Shown one piece after another: positions 17,001 through 24,392 of a stretch of 34,525 nucleotides of DNA. Made by a program: the position numbers and the translations under genes. The notes under the pieces were generated by a model. The model did not search any database. It was not told where the DNA came from and saw only the letters and a list, made by a program, of their open reading frames with translations. Positions within the stretch are counted from its first letter, which is position 1; the number at the start of each line of letters is the position of its first letter. Origin of the DNA: a virus; IMG/VR virus record IMGVR_UViG_3300022223_000016, positions 1 through 34,525 of that record, one strand, 5' to 3'.

Positions 17001-18015
17001 TTTTGCATTCAAACCATTCTCGTGGATAAAAAATCTGGCAACAGCCGGATTTAAACGGGTAAGACGTGCATTAATGGGAGAAACCAAAGTATCAGAGGAT
17101 GCCAATGGAAATCCTATATACGCAAGATGGCCAGTGACAATTATCAAATTATTGAAGCAGATTAGAGATAGAGTCGGGGACGGCGGTTTGGGTAAAACTA
17201 TGTTAACGGTAGGACAAATTTTTGTTAGTGCCCTATCCGGTATTGCGTCCATACTGGCTGGCGGACTGGGAATGATTGGGAGCGGACTTCAAGCAATAGC
17301 CATGGCGATGGCCGGATCCGCCATGTTTGGTGGAAGTAGTATTCTAGATTTAATACCTGGTAAAAAGGGAAAGGGGTTTAAAGGATTACTTAAAGGCGGT
17401 GGCGGATTACTTAAAGGCGGTGGCGGATTCCTTAAAGGCCTTGGGGGCGCAGCAAAAGGATTCGGGCGCGGAATCCCATTAGTGGGAAGCGCTTTAGGTG
17501 CAAGTGCTACGATAGCATCTGCTTACGACACCTATAGCTCCGGCGCAACTGATATGGAAAAGAATAAGGCAATATATAAAGGAGTTGGGCAAGTCAGTGG
17601 GGGCCTTCTTGGAGGAGCAGGTGGAGCTGCGATGGGTGCAGCAATCGGAACTGCTATTTTTCCAGGGGTAGGAACTCTTATAGGAGCCGGTATAGGGGCA
17701 TGGGCTGGAGGAGCTGCTGGGGAAGGAGCTGGTGGTTATTTAGGAGAAGGTGCTTATAATTTAGCAAATTCTACAGATACTATAACAAGACAGAAATCAC
17801 GACAAGAACAAATTCGAGCCAGTATGCAGTCATCTAGATTAACTCCGGAATTAAGAAATATGACACAAGATTTAATAGAGTCCCAAGAAAAAAGTGCCAA
17901 AGGAGTTTCGAGTGCGATAATCCAAACCAACAATACTAATGTTGTTAATAGCAATACAACCAATAATCGCGGGCGTCCTATGGATCCTGCTACTGCAAAT
18001 GGAAATTTGCAGTAA
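14044..18015 (+). CDS. Tail tape measure protein
   Basis: This is the longest gene here (1323 residues) and has the usual tape-measure make-up. An N-terminal helical/coiled-coil region rich in Gln, Asn, Lys and Glu (about 15-135) is followed by a hydrophobic stretch (about 155-180). Then come very Gly/Ala-rich segments, amphipathic helices in the middle, and the motif GGYVDAPIGTGVPITVHGKELIVP (about 835-858), which is common in phage tape measures. The last third has long hydrophobic Gly-zipper-like segments and an Asn/Thr-rich C-terminus (TNNTNVVNSNTTNN). At about 1.5 angstrom per residue it would correspond to a tail near 200 nm; this rule is approximate. Unusually, it is on the opposite strand from sheath, tube and chaperone-like genes. 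Confidence 0.88.
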   Translation: MPKNSSGSYSDSSIKTLVAELRASQKTTDQNISKLVSGIGDLKGVVSKNQETAGGNSGHIEKLNGNIQDLQQTIRDLKLEHRKLGKSIGETGNSFEKSTKTIDQSVQSFERTSEKHIQTNEQMIDTMGSLEKTTRETNDTMSHLASTMRSLTTTLAITTMSLATGAALLYAKTSLRAVKIGGKAISLPFRAAAAPISPQLNRGKEDAREAFASFKNLLGMGLIGGIGANPAVAEAARASWGAIGGGVGAAGRGVGRAAKAVTSEMMSVGGAVGRGGLKVARGGVKLLTGGLLGRGGGGRGGAQLAYNVGSDGSIQDISISNSVSSNKNSTSLGGELTQIKLLLEEGFSKKKKGIFNRFINTGFGLVKGIIGYALPMFGAGYRSELPNPNRIGIFNAMYKALSLIYVHGRFSADENNALLINIASMLKAGFKLDMPIYQPKSRTIRQMVSRFVVRKLFGQDQIDPKQLIPLLAGGAAVATMVGASVVSKGKAAVGAAKGKYAAMGGAAGIGKSMKGGIQGAGAAITEGAKKALAQAQQEKNQLMDLWNNTDGSNILDKIGNFAGALMQHIGGRISDGSAFLFERLNQEVKGNGTFMDRIAYAWQELVPGILKKGFFGEDGKGGVLGIVSLSFKGFGETIDTVTGILKSLLKLDFAGAGAGAMDLLDPNKGTLGRIFSFHIGMFSMDFMKDLRLFITEKILPKSLHKIHEGIEETLLKFIWMPIKIMENIFGGEVAGGENMTFAQRMWERVKMSMEPIKDFFTSMLGSLNTMSKTFKEYIAQGFVKTIVSDIGTIAKNLGHIAGDVAGRVGRTASYGLGGNIPGTVAGMATGGYVDAPIGTGVPITVHGKELIVPADQPDFWTPITTRLDSIVSLLQDGGVGGNTTIINKKGGGILSTIAGSLITLPFKLSAGLASGFGKVFMGYLNLKFTALTAAIKIGTSAITNSMPVITGALGGMISLTSGLFSAILHGPKLALKAISMPFKLFNFAFKPFSWIKNLATAGFKRVRRALMGETKVSEDANGNPIYARWPVTIIKLLKQIRDRVGDGGLGKTMLTVGQIFVSALSGIASILAGGLGMIGSGLQAIAMAMAGSAMFGGSSILDLIPGKKGKGFKGLLKGGGGLLKGGGGFLKGLGGAAKGFGRGIPLVGSALGASATIASAYDTYSSGATDMEKNKAIYKGVGQVSGGLLGGAGGAAMGAAIGTAIFPGVGTLIGAGIGAWAGGAAGEGAGGYLGEGAYNLANSTDTITRQKSRQEQIRASMQSSRLTPELRNMTQDLIESQEKSAKGVSSAIIQTNNTNVVNSNTTNNRGRPMDPATANGNLQ
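17383..17442 (+). repeat. 21-base tandem repeat in the tape measure gene
   Basis: A 21-base unit starting GGATTACTTAAAGG occurs twice exactly (17383-17403 and 17404-17424), with a third degenerate copy to about 17442. It encodes G-L-L-K-G-G-G repeats. In-frame units like this let the protein change length by seven residues. Confidence 0.85.
17991..18014 (+). promoter_or_regulatory. 10-bp hairpin with GNRA loop over the tape-measure stop codon
   Basis: TACTGCAAAT and ATTTGCAGTA pair perfectly around a GGAA tetraloop. The stop codon (18013-18015) lies at its base. No U-run follows, so it is more likely an mRNA-stabilising, processing or translation-uncoupling element than a terminator. Confidence 0.6.
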
Positions 18016-18046
18016 TCATAAATATTGATAAGGGATATATATTATA

Positions 18047-19294
18047 ATGAGTCTTGGAGAATATGATGCGGTAGGAAAGAAAACTTCTCTTCATACTGAT
18101 ACTATTTATAAAAAGAAAAAAAGTCATAGATCGGATATTATAGGACTTCCTCCTATAGCACACGTTGCGGATAATCATCACGTGGTTCACGTATCTTCGT
18201 CATCTATGCCGGTTGCAAGTTTTTATCCTATGTGGCCAACGATGGCTGGCGAGGAACTTGGTCTAAAATTATATAACTTAGATTTCGATCTTGGAAAAGC
18301 AAAGTATGCAGAAATCTTAAACGATATGGGGTTAGAGAAGGTTACAGTTCCTGTACAAATAGCATTTTTAAATGATGTTGCTATAACCGATTCTGTAATC
18401 AGTTCATTTGGAGAATCTAAGTTTGAAGAAGTTGGTAATAATGCATCGTCTTTATTAAGCGATATACGTTTAGTAACAGGATCTAACAGCGGTGGCGAGG
18501 GATTGCAGGCACTTGCCTCTAAGATGCATAACGAAGGAGGTGTACTAGCTAGTATTGCCGGTGCTGGGGTCGGGGCCGCCGGATGGGTAACCGAACAAGG
18601 AGAGGGATTATTAGATGCTGTTGGGGAGGGCCTTGGAAAAATATTATCCGGTAGTAAAATTAACTTTCCCAAGGTATGGAGAGGTACCTCATTTGATCCT
18701 ACTTACACACTAACCGTTAGATTATATAATCCAAATACAAATAGCGAACAATTATATTTCGATAGAATTGTAAAACCTTTAATGAGAATTATGGCACTGT
18801 GTTTGCCGGTTGCGGATTCTAAATATACATATCACCAGAGTTTAATGGCAAAGATAGATGCTAGTCCATTATTTAAAATACAGGGAGGATATATTTCCAG
18901 TATGGAAATAATAAAAGGAGGGGATTCAAATGATATAAGTTGGAAGCAACGTCCGAATACAGTCGATGTACGATTGACAGTCCAATCACTTTATAATTCA
19001 TTAATACACGAACCATCGGATAAAACCAGAAGAAGTGACAAACCCACATTTAGAAAGTATATTAATGATATGTTTCCGGAATACAAAGGCGATGAGAACG
19101 AATTTAATACGACAATAAAAGAAAACCAGACATTTACTGGTAGAGCCAGTACTTTAAACCCAGAATCCACATATTTCAAATACGGTCGGCCAGAAGCAAG
19201 AAACGCGCAAAAGGAAGCTAGAGATAGAGTCGCACAGGAGGCTGCAGATAAAGACGCACAGTTGAAAAAGATTAAAGCAATATTATCTAGATAA
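18047..19294 (+). CDS. Putative tail/baseplate structural protein
   Basis: The 415-residue protein is not assigned to a family. Its N-terminal third is hydrophilic. Residues about 165-205 are Gly/Ala-rich and helical (IAGAGVGAAGWVTEQGEG). The centre has a beta-rich block (YTLTVRLYNPN, then YFDRIVKPLMRIMALCLP). Then comes LFKIQGGYISSMEIIKGGDSN, followed by WKQRPNTVDVRLTVQSLY, which reads like a tail-tube or baseplate-hub beta-barrel in which a symmetric strand pair is followed by W and VDV. The C-terminus is a charged helix (REARDRVAQEAADKDAQLKK). Placement after the tape measure supports a tail-terminus or baseplate role. AAGGG before the ATG is the ribosome site. It ends on the convergent palindrome. 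Confidence 0.75.
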   Translation: MSLGEYDAVGKKTSLHTDTIYKKKKSHRSDIIGLPPIAHVADNHHVVHVSSSSMPVASFYPMWPTMAGEELGLKLYNLDFDLGKAKYAEILNDMGLEKVTVPVQIAFLNDVAITDSVISSFGESKFEEVGNNASSLLSDIRLVTGSNSGGEGLQALASKMHNEGGVLASIAGAGVGAAGWVTEQGEGLLDAVGEGLGKILSGSKINFPKVWRGTSFDPTYTLTVRLYNPNTNSEQLYFDRIVKPLMRIMALCLPVADSKYTYHQSLMAKIDASPLFKIQGGYISSMEIIKGGDSNDISWKQRPNTVDVRLTVQSLYNSLIHEPSDKTRRSDKPTFRKYINDMFPEYKGDENEFNTTIKENQTFTGRASTLNPESTYFKYGRPEARNAQKEARDRVAQEAADKDAQLKKIKAILSR

Positions 19295-19298
19295 TATT
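19279..19298. terminator. Perfect 20-bp palindrome at the convergent gene junction
   Basis: The sequence from 19279 to 19298 is its own reverse complement (AATATTATCT and its mirror) and overlaps both converging stop codons. In RNA it gives an 8-bp stem with a CTAG loop from either direction. In the leftward transcript it is followed by a U-rich stretch (GCTTTAATCTTTTTC). The stem is AT-rich, so it is a weak bidirectional terminator at best. Confidence 0.55.
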
Positions 19299-20376
19299 AA
19301 GCACATATTCGATGCTTTAAAAATAATGTTATATAATTATTAAAAAATAATTGAAGGCTTGCTGGGTCGGCTGTTTTGACAGAGTATATTCCTAGGTTAT
19401 TCATAAAATCTTTAACTGCGTCTTTGTATACATGGGTCCCTACCTTTGTGGTGGGGGCCAATAATTTTCGTATGAACCCCATTCTTTTATTTTCTATACA
19501 CACGTTCTTTAATGGCTGTATCCTGCCCATAAGAATTAGAATAAATTTTAATTCTTCTTTTTTCTCTATAGTCGATATACTCCGAACTATCTCAACACAT
19601 AAATCCCGCCTCAGCCCACTTATCATCGACGCTCTCTGAAAAGCTACCGAATCCATTTGTTTATATGTAGTTATTCTATTAGATATTTCATCGGCAATTA
19701 ATTTTTCTCTTTCTTGTTCCGATTCGCTCTCTCTATCATCTCTCGATACAATACCAGTTTCTTTTGAATTATATAACCTATAATATGCTTCTGCAAATGA
19801 TTTAATCGATTGTGCAATTCTAGTTCTCAATATTTGAAGGGCTTGTAATAACTCATAATCGTTGATTCTAGTTCGTTTAAACGATTCTTTATGTTTTTTA
19901 TATTCCAAATCAGCTATATAAGATATGGCCCCGGGTATCCCATTATGTCTTTTATATAAATGTTTGACTGATAAAGACTCCACTGCTTGTGGCCAAAGAT
20001 CTTCTCTACAGAATTTACCCATAACTTTCATAAGAAAACTACCATAGAATTTTATTGCCAACAACTCATAAAGCATAGTGGCTAACTTTTCTTTTTTTGT
20101 TCTTGTAAAATGAATAACACATATGACCAATAAGAGAGTAGTATGATCTTTTATTATTTTAAATTTTCCATATTGTGGTCTAAATTGACGGTAGAAGTCT
20201 TTTATGTCCGCGTCTGTAATTTTAAGATAAGCGTATAAATCCTTTTTATAACTAGTAAATTTTGGATAATAACAAGGCCGGGTCATATTCGTCAATTCTG
20301 TAGCAATCATTTTACTAAGAAGTCTCTCGATTTCTCGGTCGTTTTGTTTTTCTGGAGAAAAAGTAAAGGTTATCAT
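19297..20376 (-). CDS. Hypothetical protein, last gene of the leftward unit
   Basis: The 359-residue protein is basic, mostly helical and not recognised. It opens with MITFTFSPEKQNDREIERLL and contains a charged segment around 212-232 (RDDRESESEQEREK). A hydrophobic stretch (TTLLLVICVIHFT, about 79-91) is too short and isolated to call a membrane helix. It lies four bases after the gp6-like baseplate gene in the same transcription direction, so it is probably made late with tail proteins. A baseplate or tail-assembly role is inferred from position only. Confidence 0.7.
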   Translation of the reverse strand: MITFTFSPEKQNDREIERLLSKMIATELTNMTRPCYYPKFTSYKKDLYAYLKITDADIKDFYRQFRPQYGKFKIIKDHTTLLLVICVIHFTRTKKEKLATMLYELLAIKFYGSFLMKVMGKFCREDLWPQAVESLSVKHLYKRHNGIPGAISYIADLEYKKHKESFKRTRINDYELLQALQILRTRIAQSIKSFAEAYYRLYNSKETGIVSRDDRESESEQEREKLIADEISNRITTYKQMDSVAFQRASMISGLRRDLCVEIVRSISTIEKKEELKFILILMGRIQPLKNVCIENKRMGFIRKLLAPTTKVGTHVYKDAVKDFMNNLGIYSVKTADPASLQLFFNNYITLFLKHRICA

Positions 20377-20380
20377 TTAA

Positions 20381-22948
20381 TTAACGAACCTCAATTGTAA
20401 TGTTTCGGGTATCTATAAATATAAGCTCCGGGGTATATGTAGATAATTCCGTAGCGGTTAAATCGTCAACAGGATCAAAATTAAAAAATATATCATGGGA
20501 CGGTTTTAATACCCTGCACCCATCAACGCCGGTTACAGAATTTACAGCATCAGTAATCATCGAAATGTATATCGTTTTATTATATCCAAATTTATTATAT
20601 AACGAATCAATTATAGCATTCTTCACGCTATTACTAATTGATTGATCGCTATACGAATATGATTTATTTTTGAACACAATTAATGAAATATCCAGAGGTA
20701 TTGATTGAATTGGAGTTACAAACACCGTTCCATTATATAATAACTTTGTAGCATCTTCGGTACTCGTAAACATATCATTCAAACTCAAATTCTTAAATTT
20801 CCACGTGGTATCAGTAGAACTATAGGTGGCTATAAACCCCCCCGTACGCCCCCATGGATTGATATCTGATGATACGGCATATCGATCTCCGCCGACGGGT
20901 GTCGCTATATCTGTGGCAACAGGATTTGTTTTAATCACATCTAAATGCTGTGTTTTATTTAATAGCATATTGGTAGATTTCCCGGTTGTGTTACTAAATT
21001 TTAAATTCATAAATTCAGTTAACATTTTATACGAAGCCGGATTAAATAATATAATTTTATCATATATCTGTTTAGCAAATGCATTTGTATCTATAGATTC
21101 GTAAAAATCGGTTTTCATAAGCGGAACGTCGTATACAGTAACCCCAGTAATTGCGTTTGTTGTTGCATCCCTAATAACATCCACATTGCTATTCATAAAC
21201 AGCCGCATGTTTTTTGTTATTAATATTTTAGATTCAACCGACAGCAACGCAGCCGCTGTATTATCATATAAGTCGAAATTGAATGTTACATCCCCTTCTT
21301 CTATTAATGATAATGGAATATTAGCATAGAAATAATATATACTGTTTGTATCATCATAAAAATGCCCCATTACATATTCTGTACCATCCCAGACTGTGGT
21401 AGCAGTTGCTGTATATGATGAGTAATCATCCGCTCTTACTTTTGAATAAGATAATTTAACTTCTATATAATCGGTTATACCAATTGTAGTAAATTTGAAA
21501 TCTGCTTGGGACGGGTGTATTCTAGTTTCTTCGATATGAGATTTTAATATATTGACCTCGGCAGATCTCTTTTCTATAATATATTTATACTCCGTCGTCT
21601 TATTATCTAAATCTACAGATATATCGAATAGAGTATTATATGATTCTCCGTTTATTAGAAACGCATCTCCCGCTTTTACTTGGTATCCGTTTGTTGCATC
21701 CGTAGCAATTGCCTCGTTTCTCATAGGAACCACTGTATCTTCATATATTAAATCCGTAAATACAGCTACTTCGTTTTGCTTCAAATCACTTTGTTTCAAT
21801 ATTGGTATAGAATTTCTAATAGGAAAATCCTTTACAATTCCACTAATATTTTCATAGTCGTATTCAGATACAACTCTCTCTTTCGTGGTAACACCAAGTA
21901 TGGCTTGAGATCTAACTTCGTCAATAGTCGGAGAATCCTTTCCTCCACTAGATGGTTCTACGTTAACACAAGTTATTTTTACTTTTTTTCGTATGTTGGT
22001 AGGAACCCCCGAAACAAGAACACTATCTACAATATAAATCTTATCCGGATCTATTATAGAACCACTAATAACATTTCCTTCCGAACCAGAGGTAGTATTG
22101 ATAAGTAAATTAATAGTAGTTCCAGAACCAGGAGATTCTCCAATTAGGTCGTTACCGAAAAAGAATTTTACGTCGTCGCCTATAATTCTAAATACATATC
22201 CCAATACCCCGGCATCAATCATATATAAAGAAGGATAACTAGTCCAACTATAGGTTGCCGGATCATCTGGTATATTCGATGTAACAAATACCCCGGATAC
22301 CGATCCCCCTATAGTTTCTCGGTGGGAATAAAATTCATATGGTTTTAGTGTAGGAACCACTGTTTGAAAGCTATTACTTTCTGTTTGAGTTACCTCTATT
22401 AGAAATGATACTTCGTTTCCGCTTATAAGAGACGGTATAACTCTAGTACCACCAGTATCTAAATATTCGGTAATTGTTGCAGCGGAAAGAGTTCCATTAG
22501 ATACAACTAAATCCACGATAGTTTTTCTTTTTGGAGAAAATACTATATTACCGGCCTTGAATTTATACGGAAGAGGATCTTCATATCCCGTTTTAACTCC
22601 CTCTAATGTTATAGTAGCACTACTTGTGAAATCAACATTAATAGTTACTAGAACTTCGGCTGTAGCTGGCGTTGCCAATGACTGAGAATAACCGAGCATT
22701 GCAGCGATACTATCAACTGATTCTTTTTGAACCGCCTTGGTCAAAAAGAATTCTCTATATACGCTACTGTTATAGAATAACAAGTTGGCGGTTTGAATAG
22801 AAATTATATTAATTAAATATGATATGTAATCTTGTTTTTCTAAATTCAAACTTTCAAGTTGAAGATATTCCTGGGTTAATTTTACTAACTCATCCCGGAT
22901 TTTTTCCCGCGAATTAAATATTTCTACTGATGTATCATTATTACTCAT
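20381..22948 (-). CDS. Baseplate wedge protein, gp6/J-like
   Basis: The 855-residue protein fits the gp6/baseplate-J family. Its N-terminus is helical, with LINIISIQTANLLFYNSSVYREFF and then SVDSIAAMLGYS (sites where J-like proteins anchor). A beta-rich centre follows, and then the family block GGKDSPTIDEVRSQAILGVTT followed by ERVVSEYDYENI, which matches the R-x-V-T-x-x-D-Y signature. About residues 680-745 carry a P-x-G-x-RY ... W ... LYNGT-FV segment like the inserted DUF2793-type module also seen in the I-like protein upstream. The C-terminus ends in the J-like pattern FGYNKTIYISMITDAVNSVTGVDGC. It would join gp25-like protein to form wedge cores. It is longer than T4 gp6 (about 660) because of the insert. 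Confidence 0.88.
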   Translation of the reverse strand: MSNNDTSVEIFNSREKIRDELVKLTQEYLQLESLNLEKQDYISYLINIISIQTANLLFYNSSVYREFFLTKAVQKESVDSIAAMLGYSQSLATPATAEVLVTINVDFTSSATITLEGVKTGYEDPLPYKFKAGNIVFSPKRKTIVDLVVSNGTLSAATITEYLDTGGTRVIPSLISGNEVSFLIEVTQTESNSFQTVVPTLKPYEFYSHRETIGGSVSGVFVTSNIPDDPATYSWTSYPSLYMIDAGVLGYVFRIIGDDVKFFFGNDLIGESPGSGTTINLLINTTSGSEGNVISGSIIDPDKIYIVDSVLVSGVPTNIRKKVKITCVNVEPSSGGKDSPTIDEVRSQAILGVTTKERVVSEYDYENISGIVKDFPIRNSIPILKQSDLKQNEVAVFTDLIYEDTVVPMRNEAIATDATNGYQVKAGDAFLINGESYNTLFDISVDLDNKTTEYKYIIEKRSAEVNILKSHIEETRIHPSQADFKFTTIGITDYIEVKLSYSKVRADDYSSYTATATTVWDGTEYVMGHFYDDTNSIYYFYANIPLSLIEEGDVTFNFDLYDNTAAALLSVESKILITKNMRLFMNSNVDVIRDATTNAITGVTVYDVPLMKTDFYESIDTNAFAKQIYDKIILFNPASYKMLTEFMNLKFSNTTGKSTNMLLNKTQHLDVIKTNPVATDIATPVGGDRYAVSSDINPWGRTGGFIATYSSTDTTWKFKNLSLNDMFTSTEDATKLLYNGTVFVTPIQSIPLDISLIVFKNKSYSYSDQSISNSVKNAIIDSLYNKFGYNKTIYISMITDAVNSVTGVDGCRVLKPSHDIFFNFDPVDDLTATELSTYTPELIFIDTRNITIEVR

Positions 22949-22954
22949 ATGTTG

Positions 22955-23617
22955 TTATCCGTTAGAAAGATAGAACCCGGTTGTCGTGTTATAAACAGAG
23001 GTATTAATATTTGAGGCAAGAAGTTTACTTTTTTCTTCTAGTTTAATTAAATTTTTAGCATTATCCCAATGAACTATTTTGTTTATATAATCTAAATAAT
23101 ACCAATGTGATGTAATTTGAGTTTCTATTTGATTTGTCCGTACTGGAGATATCTTTAAGATGCAATTATAATAATCAACATAATCTCCCATATTAGCTTT
23201 ATGGATGTTTGTAACAGAGAATATGTTATTAGATAGCTGTTTGTTATTTAGGCCAAAACTTAAATCCATAAAATCTCCGACGTTTGGTCTCAATCCGTAT
23301 TCCGTAGAAAACACCGCTTTAGTTTCTAATCCTTCTCGATAGTTAAAACCTCTTTCTGACGATAGCTTTTGAAGGGATACTTGATCTATTCCAAACACAG
23401 GAAATAATACAATTTTTTTAAACACCATACCAGATAATTCGCCAATTCCCTGCGATTCATATGTACCACCCAATAAGTCTTCGTTTTCCAGTACAGAATT
23501 TTCAAAATCTATAGAGTAATATGTAACAGGAAACGACGGGGTATATTTTGCATATTGCTTATATACAAAATCATAATATTTTTGTATATAATCATTTCTC
23601 CTTAAAATTTCATACAT
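22955..23617 (-). CDS. Putative baseplate/tail protein between gp25-like and gp6-like genes
   Basis: The 220-residue protein begins on the last base of the gp25-like stop codon (TAATG overlap), so the two are translationally coupled. It has aromatic-rich beta segments: SFPVTYYSIDFENSVLENEDLLGGTYE, then VFKKIVLFPVFGID and SHWYYLDYINKIVHWD. These resemble virion structural proteins of large myoviruses without an assignable family. The conserved place between gp25 and gp6 suggests a wedge component. No catalytic motif is seen. Confidence 0.72.
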   Translation of the reverse strand: MYEILRRNDYIQKYYDFVYKQYAKYTPSFPVTYYSIDFENSVLENEDLLGGTYESQGIGELSGMVFKKIVLFPVFGIDQVSLQKLSSERGFNYREGLETKAVFSTEYGLRPNVGDFMDLSFGLNNKQLSNNIFSVTNIHKANMGDYVDYYNCILKISPVRTNQIETQITSHWYYLDYINKIVHWDNAKNLIKLEEKSKLLASNINTSVYNTTTGFYLSNG

Positions 23618-24051
23618 TAAATTTCTCCATCGATTGTTCTTAATAATGAATCATCAAACGTAACCGTATGAACGAGATTTTCCCCTTCATATTCTATAAT
23701 AACTTCTACATTAAACCCAAGCTTGTTAGAAAAATACTGAATGTTATGAGTTATTACGGTACTAGGTATTCCCAAACTGCTTGCTATATCATTTAGGTCT
23801 TGAGTTATCTGTTCCTTGGTTTCGTCATCTGCCGGTTCGTGTAGATATAAATGTATGGCATTACCAAATTTTGGATCGAACGGATAAGTTCCCCTAGGGA
23901 TAGATAATAAATATAAATAACGCTTCAGTAAAACATCTATCTCGAATATTGTTTTGAAATCTCCGGACGGACCGATAACATTGTCCATATCATGGACTTT
24001 CGCTTTTTCTTTAATTCTTTTGATAAATGTATCTAAATTTGATTTAGCCAT
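23617..24051 (-). CDS. Baseplate wedge protein, gp25-like
   Basis: The 144-residue protein matches the gp25/W family in length and pattern. IDVLLKRYLYLLSIPRGTYPFDPKFGNAIHLYLHEPADD has the RG-x-x-x-x-x-P-x-FG-x-x-I core, and an acidic-basic helical region and a beta-strand end follow (FNVEVIIEYEGENL). The family initiates sheath assembly on the baseplate. AGGA lies eight bases before the ATG, downstream of a 10-bp hairpin. It is followed, with one-base overlap, by the next baseplate gene. Confidence 0.93.
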   Translation of the reverse strand: MAKSNLDTFIKRIKEKAKVHDMDNVIGPSGDFKTIFEIDVLLKRYLYLLSIPRGTYPFDPKFGNAIHLYLHEPADDETKEQITQDLNDIASSLGIPSTVITHNIQYFSNKLGFNVEVIIEYEGENLVHTVTFDDSLLRTIDGEI

Positions 24052-24066
24052 TTATAATCCTAAATA

Positions 24067-24111
24067 AGTCGCCGAAACAATTCCTACAATAAATAAGAAC
24101 GTTCGGCGACT
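24067..24111 (-). promoter_or_regulatory. 10-bp hairpin in the leader of the gp25-like gene
   Basis: AGTCGCCGAA (24067-24076) and TTCGGCGACT (24102-24111) pair perfectly around a 25-base loop. In the leftward transcript it lies between the chaperone-extension stop and the gp25-like ribosome site, followed by TTATTTAGG, which is too weak a U-run for a confident terminator. An attenuator, processing or stability element is equally likely. Confidence 0.6.
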
Positions 24112-24143
24112 AGTTTCATGTGTTATTAATAAAGGTATAGATA

Positions 24144-24392
24144 TTATCGGTTTCTTGCAGCCATCCTCTGCTGACTTTTTTGCTTCCGTTCCATTTTCTC
24201 GTGTTCTTCTGCCATATGCTTAGCTTTCTTTTCTTCTAAATCAACTTTCCATTTAATGGTTTCTAAAAAGAACTTATATGGCATAGCTTGAATCGTTATC
24301 CAATCTTGCTTCATTGTTTCCATCAAATAACGAAGGTGCTCATTATGGTTTTTTATGAACACAGATTGTGCGGAGCTATCTAACGACCATCC
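24144..24392 (-). CDS. +1-frame extension of the chaperone-like gene (82 residues)
   Basis: The frame continues, shifted by +1, from the FF codons at the end of the upstream gene. It encodes GWSLDSSAQSVFIKNHNEHLRY and then METMKQDWITIQAMPYKFF. It ends in a strongly charged helix (KWKVDLEEKKAKHMAEEHEK, then MERKQKSQQRMAARNR). It lacks a convincing start or ribosome site of its own; in-frame ATGs upstream lie deep inside the other gene. Fusion by a +1 slip at TTT TTT CGG gives a 419-residue long form. This mirrors the short/long pair of tail-assembly chaperones. An independently initiated protein starting at the ATG near 24424 or 24430 is the alternative. Confidence 0.65.
   Translation of the reverse strand, partial: GWSLDSSAQSVFIKNHNEHLRYLMETMKQDWITIQAMPYKFFLETIKWKVDLEEKKAKHMAEEHEKMERKQKSQQRMAARNR

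Noticed and set aside
18018-18025. CATAAATA as a T4-type late promoter
   Set aside because: It is one base off TATAAATA in very AT-rich DNA, lies only about 22 bases before an ATG, and no other gene here has one consistently.
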